Shown: piece after piece, positions 1 to 8,208 of the stretch
How positions within the stretch are numbered: position 1 is the first letter of the stretch
How the letters are laid out: every line of letters starts with the position of its first letter
Assembly (NCBI RefSeq): GCF_029952445.1
Contig: NZ_JAQPPK010000021.1
Coordinates: 1-64,000 of the forward strand
Direction of reading: 5' to 3'
Source: Paenarthrobacter nitroguajacolicus
GTDB taxonomy: Bacteria > Actinomycetota > Actinomycetes > Actinomycetales > Micrococcaceae
Length of the DNA stretch: 64,000 nucleotides
The notes under the pieces: generated by a model
Database searches by the model: none
The model's input: the letters and a program-made list of their open reading frames with translations, nothing else
Told to the model about the DNA's origin: nothing
Position numbers and translations under genes: made by a program

Positions 1-90
1 GAACAAGAACCCGGCCCAGATCTCTACAGCACCGGGCTCAGCCCCGAGGAAGGCCTCTGGCACCGCACCGGCTGGGCCGGACGATCATGA
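1..90 (+). CDS. C-terminal end of an unidentified protein (partial)
   Basis: An open frame runs in from the window edge and ends at TGA 88-90, giving about 29 residues that end in HRTGWAGRS. It is rich in Gly, Pro and Trp and shows no motif I recognise. The start lies outside the window. The frame fits the 3' end of a real gene because it is open to the edge and the next signals (small-gene leader and ribosome site) follow it. Function unknown. Confidence 0.4.
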   Translation, partial: EQEPGPDLYSTGLSPEEGLWHRTGWAGRS

Positions 91-170
91 CACACCCGGG
101 ATTTACACACGTTTTGTCCTATAACCCAACGTTTGTTGTGCCCACAGACACGTGCAGGCCGTGCCCTGTT

Positions 171-184
171 CCTCCGGGAGGAGG
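171..184 (+). promoter_or_regulatory. Shine-Dalgarno site folded into a GGGA-tetraloop hairpin
   Basis: CCTCC (171-175) can pair with the ribosome site GGAGG (180-184) across a GGGA loop of the GNRA type, seven bases before the ATG at 192. The same 14 bases sit at the same distance before the second copy of the gene (30107-30120). The pairing would hide the ribosome site, so translation may depend on opening of this hairpin; that is inference. Confidence 0.55.
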
Positions 185-191
185 TGCCGGC

Positions 192-302
192 ATGGAGTCC
201 AAGCGGAAACGTGGAGAACCATGGGGCGCCTGGAACCTGGCGGTCAACATCATCCGACTAGTCGTTGATGTCGTCCGCCTGTTCTGGCACAACATCCCCT
301 AA
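192..302 (+). CDS. 36-aa small protein, copy 1
   Basis: The ATG at 192 follows GGAGG by seven bases. The product has a basic N-terminus (MESKRKRGEPWG) and then an amphipathic or membrane-seeking stretch of about 25 residues with Val, Ile, Leu and four Trp/Phe, ending in FWHNIP. A second gene at 30128-30238 encodes a protein of the same length that is about 80% identical, with most differences conservative. That conservation in length, frame, leader and downstream hairpin supports a real gene. I do not recognise the family. A membrane-active peptide (toxin-like or regulatory) is possible from its composition, but there is no direct evidence. Confidence 0.6.
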   Translation: MESKRKRGEPWGAWNLAVNIIRLVVDVVRLFWHNIP

Positions 303-309
303 CCGGGAG

Positions 310-342
310 CGGTGGCCGCCGGCGTAATGCCGGTGGCCGCCG
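310..342 (+). terminator. 14-bp hairpin after small gene copy 1
   Basis: Bases 310-323 pair with 329-342 around the loop GTAAT, with two G-T pairs. The second small gene has a hairpin of the same size at the same place (30246-30279) but with changed stem bases that still pair. No U-tract follows, as is common in high-GC actinobacteria. It may be a terminator or part of a structured RNA. Confidence 0.6.
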
Positions 343-641
343 TCAATGTGCATGGACTCCCCATTCGTCACTTTAAGGCCCAGAATCGCCCCCGTTAAGT
401 GGGCATAGCTAAACAATTTGGTAACAACGCGCTTCGCGGGGCAAAAACCAGCCAACTTCCGCGTCCTTGCAGGGCAAAAGCCGGTAATGAGATGCAACAC
501 AGCTAGGCAATTTGCACCCCTGAAGGGCCTAAAAATCGGATCTCAACTCGGGTTTTGGGCCCAAACCGCGTAAAATTGAAACCCTGCCCAGAGCGGGGCA
601 GCAGAAGTCGCAAGCAAATGACCTCCCTAGGAGAAGCCCAA
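343..641. other. Intergenic region before the MFS transporter gene
   Basis: I see no gene here. It contains a perfect 12-bp palindrome TTTGGGCCCAAA at 554-565, a possible -10 (TAAAAT, 571-576) and a short hairpin CTGCCC/GGGCAG near 583-602. These are probably the promoter and leader of the gene starting at 642, but no known riboswitch pattern was recognised. Confidence 0.35.
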
Positions 642-2285
642 ATGCCCACAGACCAAAGCAACACCGTCTCTCCGGATGGCGCAAGGAACGCCGCCGGGAA
701 CCAAGCATTGGCAGGCCACACCCCGGCCGCCACAAACGCAGCAACAACTGCAACCGCAACAAAGAACGCAGCCAAGAAAGCAAAGCTCCGCCCGAAGCGC
801 CGGTTGAAGGAATCGGACGTGAACGTGGTGGATAAGCCGATGCTGCGCAAAGCACTCGGCGGAACCATCGTCGGCAACACCATGGAATGGTACGACGTCG
901 GCGTGTTCGGCTACCTCATCACCACCATGGGCCCCGTCTTCCTGCCCGAAGCGGACAAGTCCGTCCAGACCCTCTTCCTTCTGGGCACCTTCGCCGCAAC
1001 CTTCATCGCCCGCCCCCTCGGCGGCGTCGTGTTCGGTTGGCTCGGCGACAAGGTGGGCCGCCAGAAGGTCCTCGCAGCAACACTGATGCTGATGGCGGCA
1101 AGTACCTTCGCCGTCGGACTCCTGCCCGGCTATGCGCAGATCGGCATCTGGGCCGCCGCGCTGCTGGTCATCCTGAAGCTCATCCAAGGCTTCTCCACCG
1201 GTGGCGAATACGCCGGTGCCACGACTTTCGTGAGCGAGTACGCCCCGGACAAGCGCCGCGGTTACTTCGCCAGCTTCCTGGATATGGGCAGCTACATTGG
1301 CTTCGCCCTTGGTGCCGCCCTGGTGTCTGTCCTGCAGCTCACGCTCGGACAGTCGGCCATGGAGGAATGGGGCTGGAGGCTTCCGTTCCTGATCGCTGGT
1401 CCGCTGGGCCTCATCGCCGTGTACTTCCGTAGCAAGATTGAGGAATCCCCCCAATTCCAGGCAACCCTGGACGCCCAGGAAGCCTCTGCCAAGAGCGCTG
1501 CGTCACAGGATGCAGCTGTCGCCAAGGGACCTGTGGGCATCATCAAGGCTTACTGGCGCCAGATCATCCTTGCCATGATCCTCGCGGCCGCGGCCAACAC
1601 TGTTGGATACGCACTGACGTCGTACATGCCTACCTACCTCACGGACTCCAAGGGCTACGACCCCGTCCACGGCACCCTGCTGACCATTCCCGTCCTGGTG
1701 ATCATGGCCGTGTGCATCCCGCTGACGGGCAAGCTCTCCGACCGTATCGGCCGCCGCCCCGTCCTGTGGATCGGCGCAGGCAGCACCATCGTCTTTGCCA
1801 TCCCCGCCTTCCTGCTCATCGGCATCGGCGACATCTGGTCCACCTTGGCCGGCCTGGCACTGATCGCCTTCCCCGTGACGTTCTACATCGCCAACCTGGC
1901 CTCGGCCCTTCCGGCGCTGTTCCCGACGTCCAGCCGCTACGGCGGAATGGGCATCGCCTACAACTTCTCGGTAGCGATCTTCGGTGGAACCACACCGTTC
2001 ATCGTGCAGGGCCTCATTGAGGGCACGGGCAACGACATGATGCCGGCGTACTACCTGATGGCAACGTCCATCGTGGGTGCCATCGCCATCTACTTCCTGC
2101 GTGAATCCGCCCAGCGCCCGCTGCCTGGCTCCATGCCCAGCGTGGACACCCCGGCTGAAGCACGCGAGCTCGTTGCAACGCAGGACACCAACCCGCTCAT
2201 CAACCTGGACGAGATGCCGTTCGACGGCCAGCCAATCGATGACTCGGTGTTCAGCACAGGCAATAAGGACCTGACCCCCGCGTAG
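642..2285 (+). CDS. MFS transporter, metabolite:H+ symporter (MHS/ProP-like) family
   Basis: 547 aa if started at ATG 642, which has AGGAGA at 629-634; an upstream in-frame start near 555 lacks a good ribosome site. A charged, Ala-rich N-terminus of about 65 residues precedes 12 predicted membrane spans. Family marks are GNTMEWYDVGVFGY at the first span, GWLGDKVGRQKVL in the first cytoplasmic loop and LIQGFSTGGEYAGA in span 4, as in proton-coupled uptake systems for proline/betaine, citrate and similar acids. The substrate cannot be read from sequence. The long N-terminal and acidic C-terminal tails are longer than in E. coli ProP. Confidence 0.88.
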   Translation: MPTDQSNTVSPDGARNAAGNQALAGHTPAATNAATTATATKNAAKKAKLRPKRRLKESDVNVVDKPMLRKALGGTIVGNTMEWYDVGVFGYLITTMGPVFLPEADKSVQTLFLLGTFAATFIARPLGGVVFGWLGDKVGRQKVLAATLMLMAASTFAVGLLPGYAQIGIWAAALLVILKLIQGFSTGGEYAGATTFVSEYAPDKRRGYFASFLDMGSYIGFALGAALVSVLQLTLGQSAMEEWGWRLPFLIAGPLGLIAVYFRSKIEESPQFQATLDAQEASAKSAASQDAAVAKGPVGIIKAYWRQIILAMILAAAANTVGYALTSYMPTYLTDSKGYDPVHGTLLTIPVLVIMAVCIPLTGKLSDRIGRRPVLWIGAGSTIVFAIPAFLLIGIGDIWSTLAGLALIAFPVTFYIANLASALPALFPTSSRYGGMGIAYNFSVAIFGGTTPFIVQGLIEGTGNDMMPAYYLMATSIVGAIAIYFLRESAQRPLPGSMPSVDTPAEARELVATQDTNPLINLDEMPFDGQPIDDSVFSTGNKDLTPA

Positions 2286-2362
2286 GAACCTTTTGCCTGC
2301 AACTTCTGCACAGCGTCGCTGAGTCGAAGCGACAGAGCCAGTTCGCGGCAGTTTGCCGCCCA

Positions 2363-2410
2363 CCGTAGCCACCAGCCCCAAGGCGCTCTCCTTGATGCTG
2401 GTGGCTACGG
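2363..2410. terminator. Bidirectional terminator between convergent genes
   Basis: CCGTAGCCACCAGC at 2363-2376 is exactly complementary to 2397-2410 (14-bp stem, 20-base loop). It lies between the ends of the MFS gene (plus) and the MarR gene (minus), so it can serve both. Confidence 0.7.
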
Positions 2411-2413
2411 CTG

Positions 2414-2908
2414 TTAAGGCCCGACGGCGGTGTCGGCACCCAGCCGCCCGGCGGCTTCCTGTTGGATGCGCGCCGCCTTGTGGGAGTAATCGGCGATGAT
2501 CTTCAGCTCCTCATCGCTGTAGCCCTCCAGGAGTGCGCCCAAGCCCGCCATGAAGTCAGCGAAGTACGGCGCGGCGGCCGTGACCTGGTCCCCCACGAGT
2601 TCCACCAGGACCTTCCGCCTGTCCTCTGCATGCTGGATCCGGCGCGCCACGCCCTTGCTTTCAAGCCTCTGCATCAGCCCGGTGACGGAGGCCGGAGCCA
2701 ACCCGGATCGCTCGCCGAACTCACCCGCCGTCATGGGACCAAACCGAAGCAGGAGATCGATCGCTTTCCCCTCCGTGGCGGATAATCCCCGCAGTTCCGA
2801 CAACTTGGTGTGGAACATTATGGCAGCCGTGGATAACTCGCGGCCCGAGGCGTACACGTCGTCCAGAAGGGATTCGCGGGTCTGCTCGGAGTGCTCGGGA
2901 TTACTCAT
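2414..2908 (-). CDS. MarR-family transcriptional regulator
   Basis: 164 aa. The winged helix lies around residues 40-110: MTAGEFGERSGLAPASVTGL is the recognition region and LESKGVARRIQHAEDRRKVL is the wing, with the DxR signature of MarR proteins. Flanking helices form the dimer interface. It is divergent from an FAD monooxygenase gene at 3017, and the spacer holds two palindromic sites, so it most likely represses that gene and itself. MarR proteins usually respond to small aromatic compounds; the ligand here is unknown. Confidence 0.88.
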   Translation of the reverse strand: MSNPEHSEQTRESLLDDVYASGRELSTAAIMFHTKLSELRGLSATEGKAIDLLLRFGPMTAGEFGERSGLAPASVTGLMQRLESKGVARRIQHAEDRRKVLVELVGDQVTAAAPYFADFMAGLGALLEGYSDEELKIIADYSHKAARIQQEAAGRLGADTAVGP

Positions 2909-2928
2909 GCCCCGAGGCTAGCAAATTA

Positions 2929-3000
2929 TTTCGCTGAACCGAAAGGATTGACCGACCCCCCCGGACAGCCATATATTTCTTTTAACCGAAAGAAATATAT
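2929..3000. promoter_or_regulatory. Two palindromic operator-like sites for the MarR regulator
   Basis: A perfect 12-bp inverted repeat, ATATATTTCTTT at 2971-2982 and its complement at 2989-3000, flanks the spacer TAACCG. A weaker related site, TTTCG (2929-2933) with CGAAA (2940-2944), shares the core AACCGAAAG. The strong site ends 16 bases before the monooxygenase ATG, a position that would block its ribosome site or promoter. Confidence 0.6.
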
Positions 3001-3016
3001 TGCCAAGGGAGCCATC

Positions 3017-4294
3017 ATGCTGAACTGCCTCATCATCGGGTCCGGAATCGCTGGACTGTCCACCGCCATCTCCCTGCGCAAAGCCGGGCACCAAGCCACT
3101 GTCTACGAGGCTTACCAAGGACCATCCGACGGCATAGGCGGCTTCCTCACCGTGGCTGTCAACGGCTTCGACGCACTTCAGACCCTCGGACTCAAGGAGG
3201 GCACCGCCGCCCTGGGGTTCAGCACGCCGCAGATGTCCATGTACCTGGGCAGCACCGGGAAGCACCTCATCGACTTCGATTACGGCGGTTCACTCCCGGA
3301 TGGCACCACCGCACGAACCATGACCCGTTCCGAGCTCTACGCCCTACTCAGGGAGGAGGCGGGCCGTCGCGGGGTCCGGATTGTGTACGGGAAGCGGCTG
3401 GCCCGCATGGAGCAAAAGCACGACGCCGTCACGGCGTTCTTCTCCGACGGCACCTCCGCGGAGGGTCACCTGGTGGTCGGGGCGGATGGCCTGCACTCGG
3501 CCGTCCGGCCCCTCATCGATCCCGAATCCCCGGCACCGCGGAACATCCCGCTCTTGAACACGGGCGGCATTGTCCAAGCTGGAGCAATCCCCGCCACCCT
3601 CGTGGATGTTGCCGTGGGCCGGATGAAGATGGTGTTCGGCAAGCGGTGCTTCTATTGCTACATGCAGGATCCGGAGGGCAAAATCTGGTGGTTCGCCAAT
3701 CCCCTCCAGATCTCCAAGGAGGACCCCGCCGCCTTTGACGCAGAACGCCGCAGGTCCTGGCTGACGGGACTCGTTGAGGGCGATTGCACACCCATGGCTG
3801 CCATCATTGGCGCCACCACAGAGATCATCCGCCCGTACACCACGTCCGACTTCCCCAGCATTCCCCTCTGGCACAGGGGCGCCGCGGTCCTGGTGGGAGA
3901 TGCCGCCCATGCGGCATCGCCGTCGTCCGGGCAAGGCGCCTCCATGGCCATCGAGGACGCGGTCACGTTGGGGCGCGAGCTGCAGGGCATTTCACCCTCG
4001 GGCATCCCCGCCGCCCTTGCGCGATACGAAGAAGAACGCCGCGACAGAGCCGAGCTGGTGGTCGAGTGGGGGCGCCGGAATGCCGCCCCGAAAATCCGTG
4101 GACAGTTCAGGCGGGTGGCCGAAGACCTGGTGCTCAAGCTGGTCTTCCGGTCGTTGGCCAGGAAAGCCGCCGACAACTTCGACTGGGTCTACAAACACCA
4201 CATCGAGTGGGACGCCCCGGAGGCCAGTTACAAAGCCGACGACGATTCTGCCCCGGCTAGCCCCGCTCCTGCCGATTCACCATTTCACCAATAA
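3017..4294 (+). CDS. FAD-dependent aromatic monooxygenase (PHBH-like, class A)
   Basis: 425 aa from ATG 3017, with AAGGGAG at 3006-3012. The N-terminal FAD fold has IIGSGIAGLSTAISLRKAGH at residues 5-24, the DG motif GADGLHSAVRPL lies near residue 160, and the second FAD motif VLVGDAAHAASPSSGQG lies near residue 292. These are the three marks of single-component flavin hydroxylases that use NAD(P)H and O2 on phenolic or related substrates. The divergent MarR gene fits induction by an aromatic compound, possibly an antibiotic or xenobiotic. Its 3' end overlaps the end of the MocR gene by 38 bases on the opposite strand. Confidence 0.85.
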   Translation: MLNCLIIGSGIAGLSTAISLRKAGHQATVYEAYQGPSDGIGGFLTVAVNGFDALQTLGLKEGTAALGFSTPQMSMYLGSTGKHLIDFDYGGSLPDGTTARTMTRSELYALLREEAGRRGVRIVYGKRLARMEQKHDAVTAFFSDGTSAEGHLVVGADGLHSAVRPLIDPESPAPRNIPLLNTGGIVQAGAIPATLVDVAVGRMKMVFGKRCFYCYMQDPEGKIWWFANPLQISKEDPAAFDAERRRSWLTGLVEGDCTPMAAIIGATTEIIRPYTTSDFPSIPLWHRGAAVLVGDAAHAASPSSGQGASMAIEDAVTLGRELQGISPSGIPAALARYEEERRDRAELVVEWGRRNAAPKIRGQFRRVAEDLVLKLVFRSLARKAADNFDWVYKHHIEWDAPEASYKADDDSAPASPAPADSPFHQ

Positions 4295-5672
4295 TCCGTG
4301 CACCTTCCGGGAATCGGCCAGGGTTGGGGCCGGCATAGTTGAGCCTGATGTGCGGCCCTTCCGGTTCGGCAGGAAACCACTCCGTCCCGGCAGCAATCAG
4401 CACGCCGGCCGCCTCGCAATCCTTGGTGAGCCGATCGACGTCGAACCCGTCCGGCATCCGCAGCCACAGATTCAGACCACCTTTGGGCAGGTGGCTCAAG
4501 TGCGCCTGCGGAACGTGCTCGCGGAGGCTCGTGACCAGCAGGTCGCGGCGCGATTGCAGTTGGTGGCTAAGGCCACGAAGGTGCGTTTGCCACCCTGGTT
4601 GGGTGACGACGTCGAGCGCCGCCGCCTGGAGCACGCCGCTGACATACATCGATTCGGCAGCCTGGGCGCCCATGATCCGCTCCCTGGCAGGTCCACGGGC
4701 GATGATTGCGGCGACGCGGATGCTCGGCGAAACGCTCTTGGTCAGCGAGCGGATGTAGACCACGTGCCCGGAATCGTCCTTGGCGGCGATCGGTACGGAT
4801 GGCGCTGTGATGCCGAAGTCGTGGGCCCAGTCGTCCTCCACAAGGAAAGCGCCATGCCGCTGGACGATCCGCAGCACTTCCTCGCCGCGTTCCGCCGACC
4901 ATTGGGCGCCGGTGGGATTGGCGAAGTTGGGCTGCCCGTAGAACAGCCGCGCGCCTGATTCCTCGAAGGCCCTGTCCAACTCGTCCGGGTCAGGCCCCTC
5001 CGGACCGCTGGGAACAGGGATGACATTCACGCCCGCCTGGCCCGCAGCAAGCAACGCGCCCCAGTAGCTTGGCGACTCCACCAGCAGCGGCTGGCCGTGC
5101 CCCACCAGTCCGCGGAAAATCGAGCTGAGTCCGCTTTGGCTCCCTGGAAGAACGACGACGTCGCTCGGCTGGGGCGGCGTGACGCCCACTGGCGTTGAGG
5201 TGCTCAGCTCGTGCGCGAACCACGATTGCAGCTCCGGGAGCCCTTGCGCCGGGGGCCGCGACAACGCGGCATCGCCGCGGGCTGCGCGGGTCAGGGCGGC
5301 ACGGACCAGCCTTTCCGGCAGGAGTTCGCGGTCGGGATAGCCGGAGTGGAAGGCGATGACGTCGTTGGACGCGCTGCGCATGGCGGCGGAATTCAGGGGC
5401 CTTGCGGCCTGGGCTAAGCGAAGGGCAGCCGTCTGCCATCCATAGTCGGAGGGCCTTGCCATGCGGTAGGCGCGCACGAAGGTTCCCACACCGGGACGGC
5501 TTTCAATGAGCCCTTGGGCGGTGAGGGTCCGCAGCGCCTTCTGCACTGTCACGGGGCTCGCTTGGTACTCGGCCACGAGTTGCCTGGTGGATGGCAGTTT
5601 TGCTCCGGGAGCGGCCCCAGCGATCCATTCCTTTACTCGCGAGACGATCCGGGAACTGCTATCGTTATTCAT
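4257..5672 (-). CDS. MocR/PdxR-type regulator: GntR DNA-binding domain fused to aminotransferase-like domain
   Basis: 471 aa. Residues 1-70 form a GntR winged helix (LPSTRQLVAEYQASPVTVQK, then a wing with RPGVGTFV). The rest is a fold-type I PLP domain with VEDDWAHDFG and the PLP lysine region SLTKSVSPSIRVA. Such proteins sense PLP or amino compounds and control a divergent transporter or enzyme. Here the divergent gene is an EamA exporter whose ATG shares bases with this gene's ATG (CATG at 5670-5673). A perfect palindrome lies just upstream of this start. Confidence 0.88.
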   Translation of the reverse strand: MNNDSSSRIVSRVKEWIAGAAPGAKLPSTRQLVAEYQASPVTVQKALRTLTAQGLIESRPGVGTFVRAYRMARPSDYGWQTAALRLAQAARPLNSAAMRSASNDVIAFHSGYPDRELLPERLVRAALTRAARGDAALSRPPAQGLPELQSWFAHELSTSTPVGVTPPQPSDVVVLPGSQSGLSSIFRGLVGHGQPLLVESPSYWGALLAAGQAGVNVIPVPSGPEGPDPDELDRAFEESGARLFYGQPNFANPTGAQWSAERGEEVLRIVQRHGAFLVEDDWAHDFGITAPSVPIAAKDDSGHVVYIRSLTKSVSPSIRVAAIIARGPARERIMGAQAAESMYVSGVLQAAALDVVTQPGWQTHLRGLSHQLQSRRDLLVTSLREHVPQAHLSHLPKGGLNLWLRMPDGFDVDRLTKDCEAAGVLIAAGTEWFPAEPEGPHIRLNYAGPNPGRFPEGARIIGEMVNRQERG

Positions 5673-6603
5673 GAGTCACAATAGTAGCGCTACTACGATT
5701 TCACGGCCAGTGATACCCGTCAGGACTTCCAGCGGCGTTTGGTGGGGCCTCCTTGGTGTCGTGGCTTTCTCCTTCACTGTCCCCCTCACCCGCGTGGCTG
5801 TCGAAGGCATGTCGCCCTTGTTCATCGGAGCAGGAAGGGCGGTGGTTGCTGCCCTTCTTGCGGCCCTTGCACTGGGCCTGACGAAACAACGGTTCCCGCG
5901 TGGCCGCCAATGGTTCCGCTTGGCCGTAGTAGCGGGCGGGATCGTGGCAGGGTTTCCCCTACTCACAACCTTCGCCCTCACCAGCACCTCTGCCAGCCAC
6001 GGAGCTGTCGTGATCGCGCTACTGCCTGCAGCCACGGCTACAGTAGCGGTGATCCGGGGCAGGGAGCGGCCGCGACCGTTGTTCTGGGTCCTGACGGCAG
6101 TAGGCGTACTGGCCGCGCTGGTCTTCGCCTTGTTGCAATCAGGCGGTTTCGGCTCGCTGCATTGGGCCGATCTTCTCCTGCTCCTGGCAGTCCTGGCGGC
6201 CGCCATAGGCTATGCGGAGGGTGGGTTGCTGGCCCGCGAATTGGGCGCTTGGCAGACCATTTCCTGGGCGCTCGTAGTCGCCTCCCCCGTGATGATCGTG
6301 CTGACGCTGGTTTCGTTGGGTTCCGGATTGCCCGCGGCGTCACCTGTCCAGTGGTTGTCCTTCGCCTACCTGGGGGTGGTGAGCATGTTCCTTGGCTTCT
6401 TCGCCTGGTACCACGGACTCGCGATCGGTCCCATGGCCCAGGTCAGCCAGATCCAACTGGTCCAGCCCGTCATGAGCATCGCGTGGGCCGGCCTCCTCCT
6501 GGGTGAGTCGATGACGTGGACCACCGTTGTGGGTGGCCTGGCGGTGATTCTCTGCGCAGGTGCCGCTGTCCGCGTCAGGCTCAACCCGCCGTCGAAATCC
6601 TGA
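5671..6603 (+). CDS. EamA/DMT-family transporter
   Basis: 310 aa from ATG 5671, with ten predicted membrane spans in two EamA repeats (about residues 15-145 and 155-300). The C-terminal repeat contains LGFFAWYHGLAIGPMAQVSQ and the pore-helix region QLVQPVMSIAWAGLLLGE, typical of drug/metabolite exporters. The ATG has no ribosome site and overlaps the divergent MocR start. A GTG at 5710 is the alternative and would leave room for the palindrome at 5682. It is followed by the PaiB gene after 22 bases, likely in one operon. MocR control suggests export of an amino acid or vitamin B6-related compound. Confidence 0.85.
   Translation: MSHNSSATTISRPVIPVRTSSGVWWGLLGVVAFSFTVPLTRVAVEGMSPLFIGAGRAVVAALLAALALGLTKQRFPRGRQWFRLAVVAGGIVAGFPLLTTFALTSTSASHGAVVIALLPAATATVAVIRGRERPRPLFWVLTAVGVLAALVFALLQSGGFGSLHWADLLLLLAVLAAAIGYAEGGLLARELGAWQTISWALVVASPVMIVLTLVSLGSGLPAASPVQWLSFAYLGVVSMFLGFFAWYHGLAIGPMAQVSQIQLVQPVMSIAWAGLLLGESMTWTTVVGGLAVILCAGAAVRVRLNPPSKS
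5682..5695. promoter_or_regulatory. Perfect 14-bp palindrome, probable MocR operator
   Basis: TAGTAGCGCTACTA is fully self-complementary. It sits 10-23 bases upstream of the MocR start codon and just inside the annotated start of the EamA gene, where a MocR dimer could control both directions. Confidence 0.5.
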
Positions 6604-6625
6604 ACATTCCAGAAAGGAACAGAAC

Positions 6626-7249
6626 ATGTACACCCCAGCGCATTTCGCAGCATCTGACGAAGCCCTGAAATCCCTGCTTAACTACTCGGGGGCCGCCAAC
6701 CTGGTCACCATGACTCCGGACGGCTTGCTCGCCACGCTTCTGCCCTTCGTCTACGAGCCATCTGTTGGTGAGCACGGTGCCCTGCACGCCCACATGGCCC
6801 GGAACAACACCCAGTGGTCCTCCCATGCCACCGCTGAGGCGCTGATGATCGTGCAGGGCGAGGATGCCTACATTTCGCCGTCCTGGTATGCCTCGAAAGC
6901 TGAGCACGGCCGCGTTGTCCCCACCTGGAACTACTCGACGGCCCACGTTTACGGGAAGCTTGTTATTCATGACGACGCCGAGTGGTTGGGTCGGCACGTC
7001 CGTCGCCTCTCCAACCAGCATGAGGCAGGCAGGCCGCAGCCATGGACCGTCGACGAAGCACCCGAGCGGTTCATTGCGGGGCAGCTGAGGGCGATTGTCG
7101 GCGTCGAACTTTTGATTTCCCGTGTGGAGGCGAAGACGAAACTCAGCCAGAACCGTACTCCGGCCGACGTCGACGGAGTTATCGCCGGGCTTCGTGCGTC
7201 CGGCGACCCGGCGAGCGCGGCGGATGTGGAACGCGCCCGGACCTCGTAG
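6626..7249 (+). CDS. PaiB-family FMN-binding negative transcriptional regulator
   Basis: 207 aa from ATG 6626, with GAAAGGAAC upstream. It starts MYTPAHFAASDEAL and contains HMARNNTQW, ISPSWYASKAEHGRVVPTWNY and RLSNQHEAG, the conserved blocks of the PaiB split-barrel flavin-binding family. Bacillus PaiB is linked to polyamine and protease control, but most relatives are uncharacterised. Its place directly after an EamA gene under a MocR regulator is a common arrangement and suggests a shared response. Confidence 0.85.
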   Translation: MYTPAHFAASDEALKSLLNYSGAANLVTMTPDGLLATLLPFVYEPSVGEHGALHAHMARNNTQWSSHATAEALMIVQGEDAYISPSWYASKAEHGRVVPTWNYSTAHVYGKLVIHDDAEWLGRHVRRLSNQHEAGRPQPWTVDEAPERFIAGQLRAIVGVELLISRVEAKTKLSQNRTPADVDGVIAGLRASGDPASAADVERARTS

Positions 7250-7258
7250 ACTCGGCGC

Positions 7259-7660
7259 ATGCGTGAGGTTCCGGTTGGTTCGATCCACCATCTTGAGATC
7301 TGGGTGCCGCTCCTTGACCGGGCCAGGGAAGAATGGGGCTGGCTTTTGGGGCAACTCGGCTATGAACCATTCCAGGAGTGGCCCACGGGGTGCAGTTGGA
7401 AGCTCGGCGGGACGTACGTTGTGGTGGAGCAGACCGAAGCAATTACCGGCACTGCCCACCGCCGGACCGACCCCGGCGTCAATCACGTGGCGTTTCATGC
7501 AGGCACCCGGGAAAATGTGGACCGGATCCGTGCACTCGGGGCGGACGCCGGCTGGTACGAGATGTTCGAGTCCAAGTACCCGCACGCCGGCGGCCCTGAC
7601 CACTACGCCGCCTACCTGCTGAACACTGACAGCTACGAGGTTGAACTGGTGGCGGAGTGA
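7259..7660 (+). CDS. VOC-family protein (glyoxalase/bleomycin-resistance fold)
   Basis: 133 aa. It begins with GSIHHLEIWVPLLDRAREEW, has NHVAFHAGTRENVDRI in the middle and ends with NTDSYEVELVAE, giving the His and Glu metal-ligand positions of the vicinal-oxygen-chelate fold. TAGACT at 7246-7251 lies just before the ATG, so the transcript may be leaderless. The reaction is not predictable. It lies nine bases after the PaiB gene but may have its own promoter. Confidence 0.78.
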   Translation: MREVPVGSIHHLEIWVPLLDRAREEWGWLLGQLGYEPFQEWPTGCSWKLGGTYVVVEQTEAITGTAHRRTDPGVNHVAFHAGTRENVDRIRALGADAGWYEMFESKYPHAGGPDHYAAYLLNTDSYEVELVAE

Positions 7661-7692
7661 CGGCCACTCTGCGCTGATTACTCGGAGGCACG

Positions 7693-8208
7693 CTACTTCG
7701 GCGGCACCGCCGGGCGCCACATGGCGACCCTCGGCCAGCGGGTCAGCCCCAACTGGGCCTCGTGCTCCATGAGGTGGGCCAGCTCCGGACCCCAACTGCC
7801 GGCGTCGAGCACCTCGAACCCCAGGCGCCGATAGTACGGGGCGTTCCACGGCACGTCCCGGAACGTGCTCAGGGTTTGCCGCTTCATCCCGTGGCCCCGT
7901 GTCCAAACACGCGCGGCATGGAGCAGCTCCCGTCCAAGTCCCTGATGCGCTTGATCCGGGTGGACGCTGACCTGCTCCACGTGGCCGTCGCCATCAACGA
8001 CATCGGCCAACAGGTACGCCACCGGATAGTCGAGCCCGTCCACGGACACCCAGGCGCGACCGGCGGCTGCGTAGGCACCCAGTGTTTCCACGGGAAATGG
8101 CTCGTCAATCGCGATCTGGTCCATGCCGAGTTGCCGGAACGTCTCCCCCGCAGCGCGCTCGATGTCCTGCATCATCTGCAGGTCGTCCGCGTGCGCGAGC
8201 CTGATCAT
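7693..8208 (-). CDS. GNAT-family N-acetyltransferase
   Basis: 171 aa with a typical GNAT core: VEQVSVHPDQAHQGLGRELL carries the acetyl-CoA loop (QGLG), followed by LSTFRDVPWNAPYYRRLGFE, the conserved end of the fold. The substrate is unknown. Its start overlaps the stop of the SRPBCC gene by four bases, so the two are co-translated on the minus strand. Confidence 0.82.
   Translation of the reverse strand: MIRLAHADDLQMMQDIERAAGETFRQLGMDQIAIDEPFPVETLGAYAAAGRAWVSVDGLDYPVAYLLADVVDGDGHVEQVSVHPDQAHQGLGRELLHAARVWTRGHGMKRQTLSTFRDVPWNAPYYRRLGFEVLDAGSWGPELAHLMEHEAQLGLTRWPRVAMWRPAVPPK

Noticed and set aside
343-641. Riboswitch before the MHS transporter
   Set aside because: Several short hairpins exist but no known aptamer core could be matched by eye.
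627-1454. Long open frame on the minus strand opposite the MFS gene
   Set aside because: It is the high-GC mirror of the real gene; the product is a Gly/Glu/His-rich string without domains, and the plus frame is clearly an MFS protein.
6581-7906. 441-codon open frame on the minus strand across the PaiB and VOC genes
   Set aside because: It spans two genuine opposite-strand genes and their gap, and has no recognisable domain.
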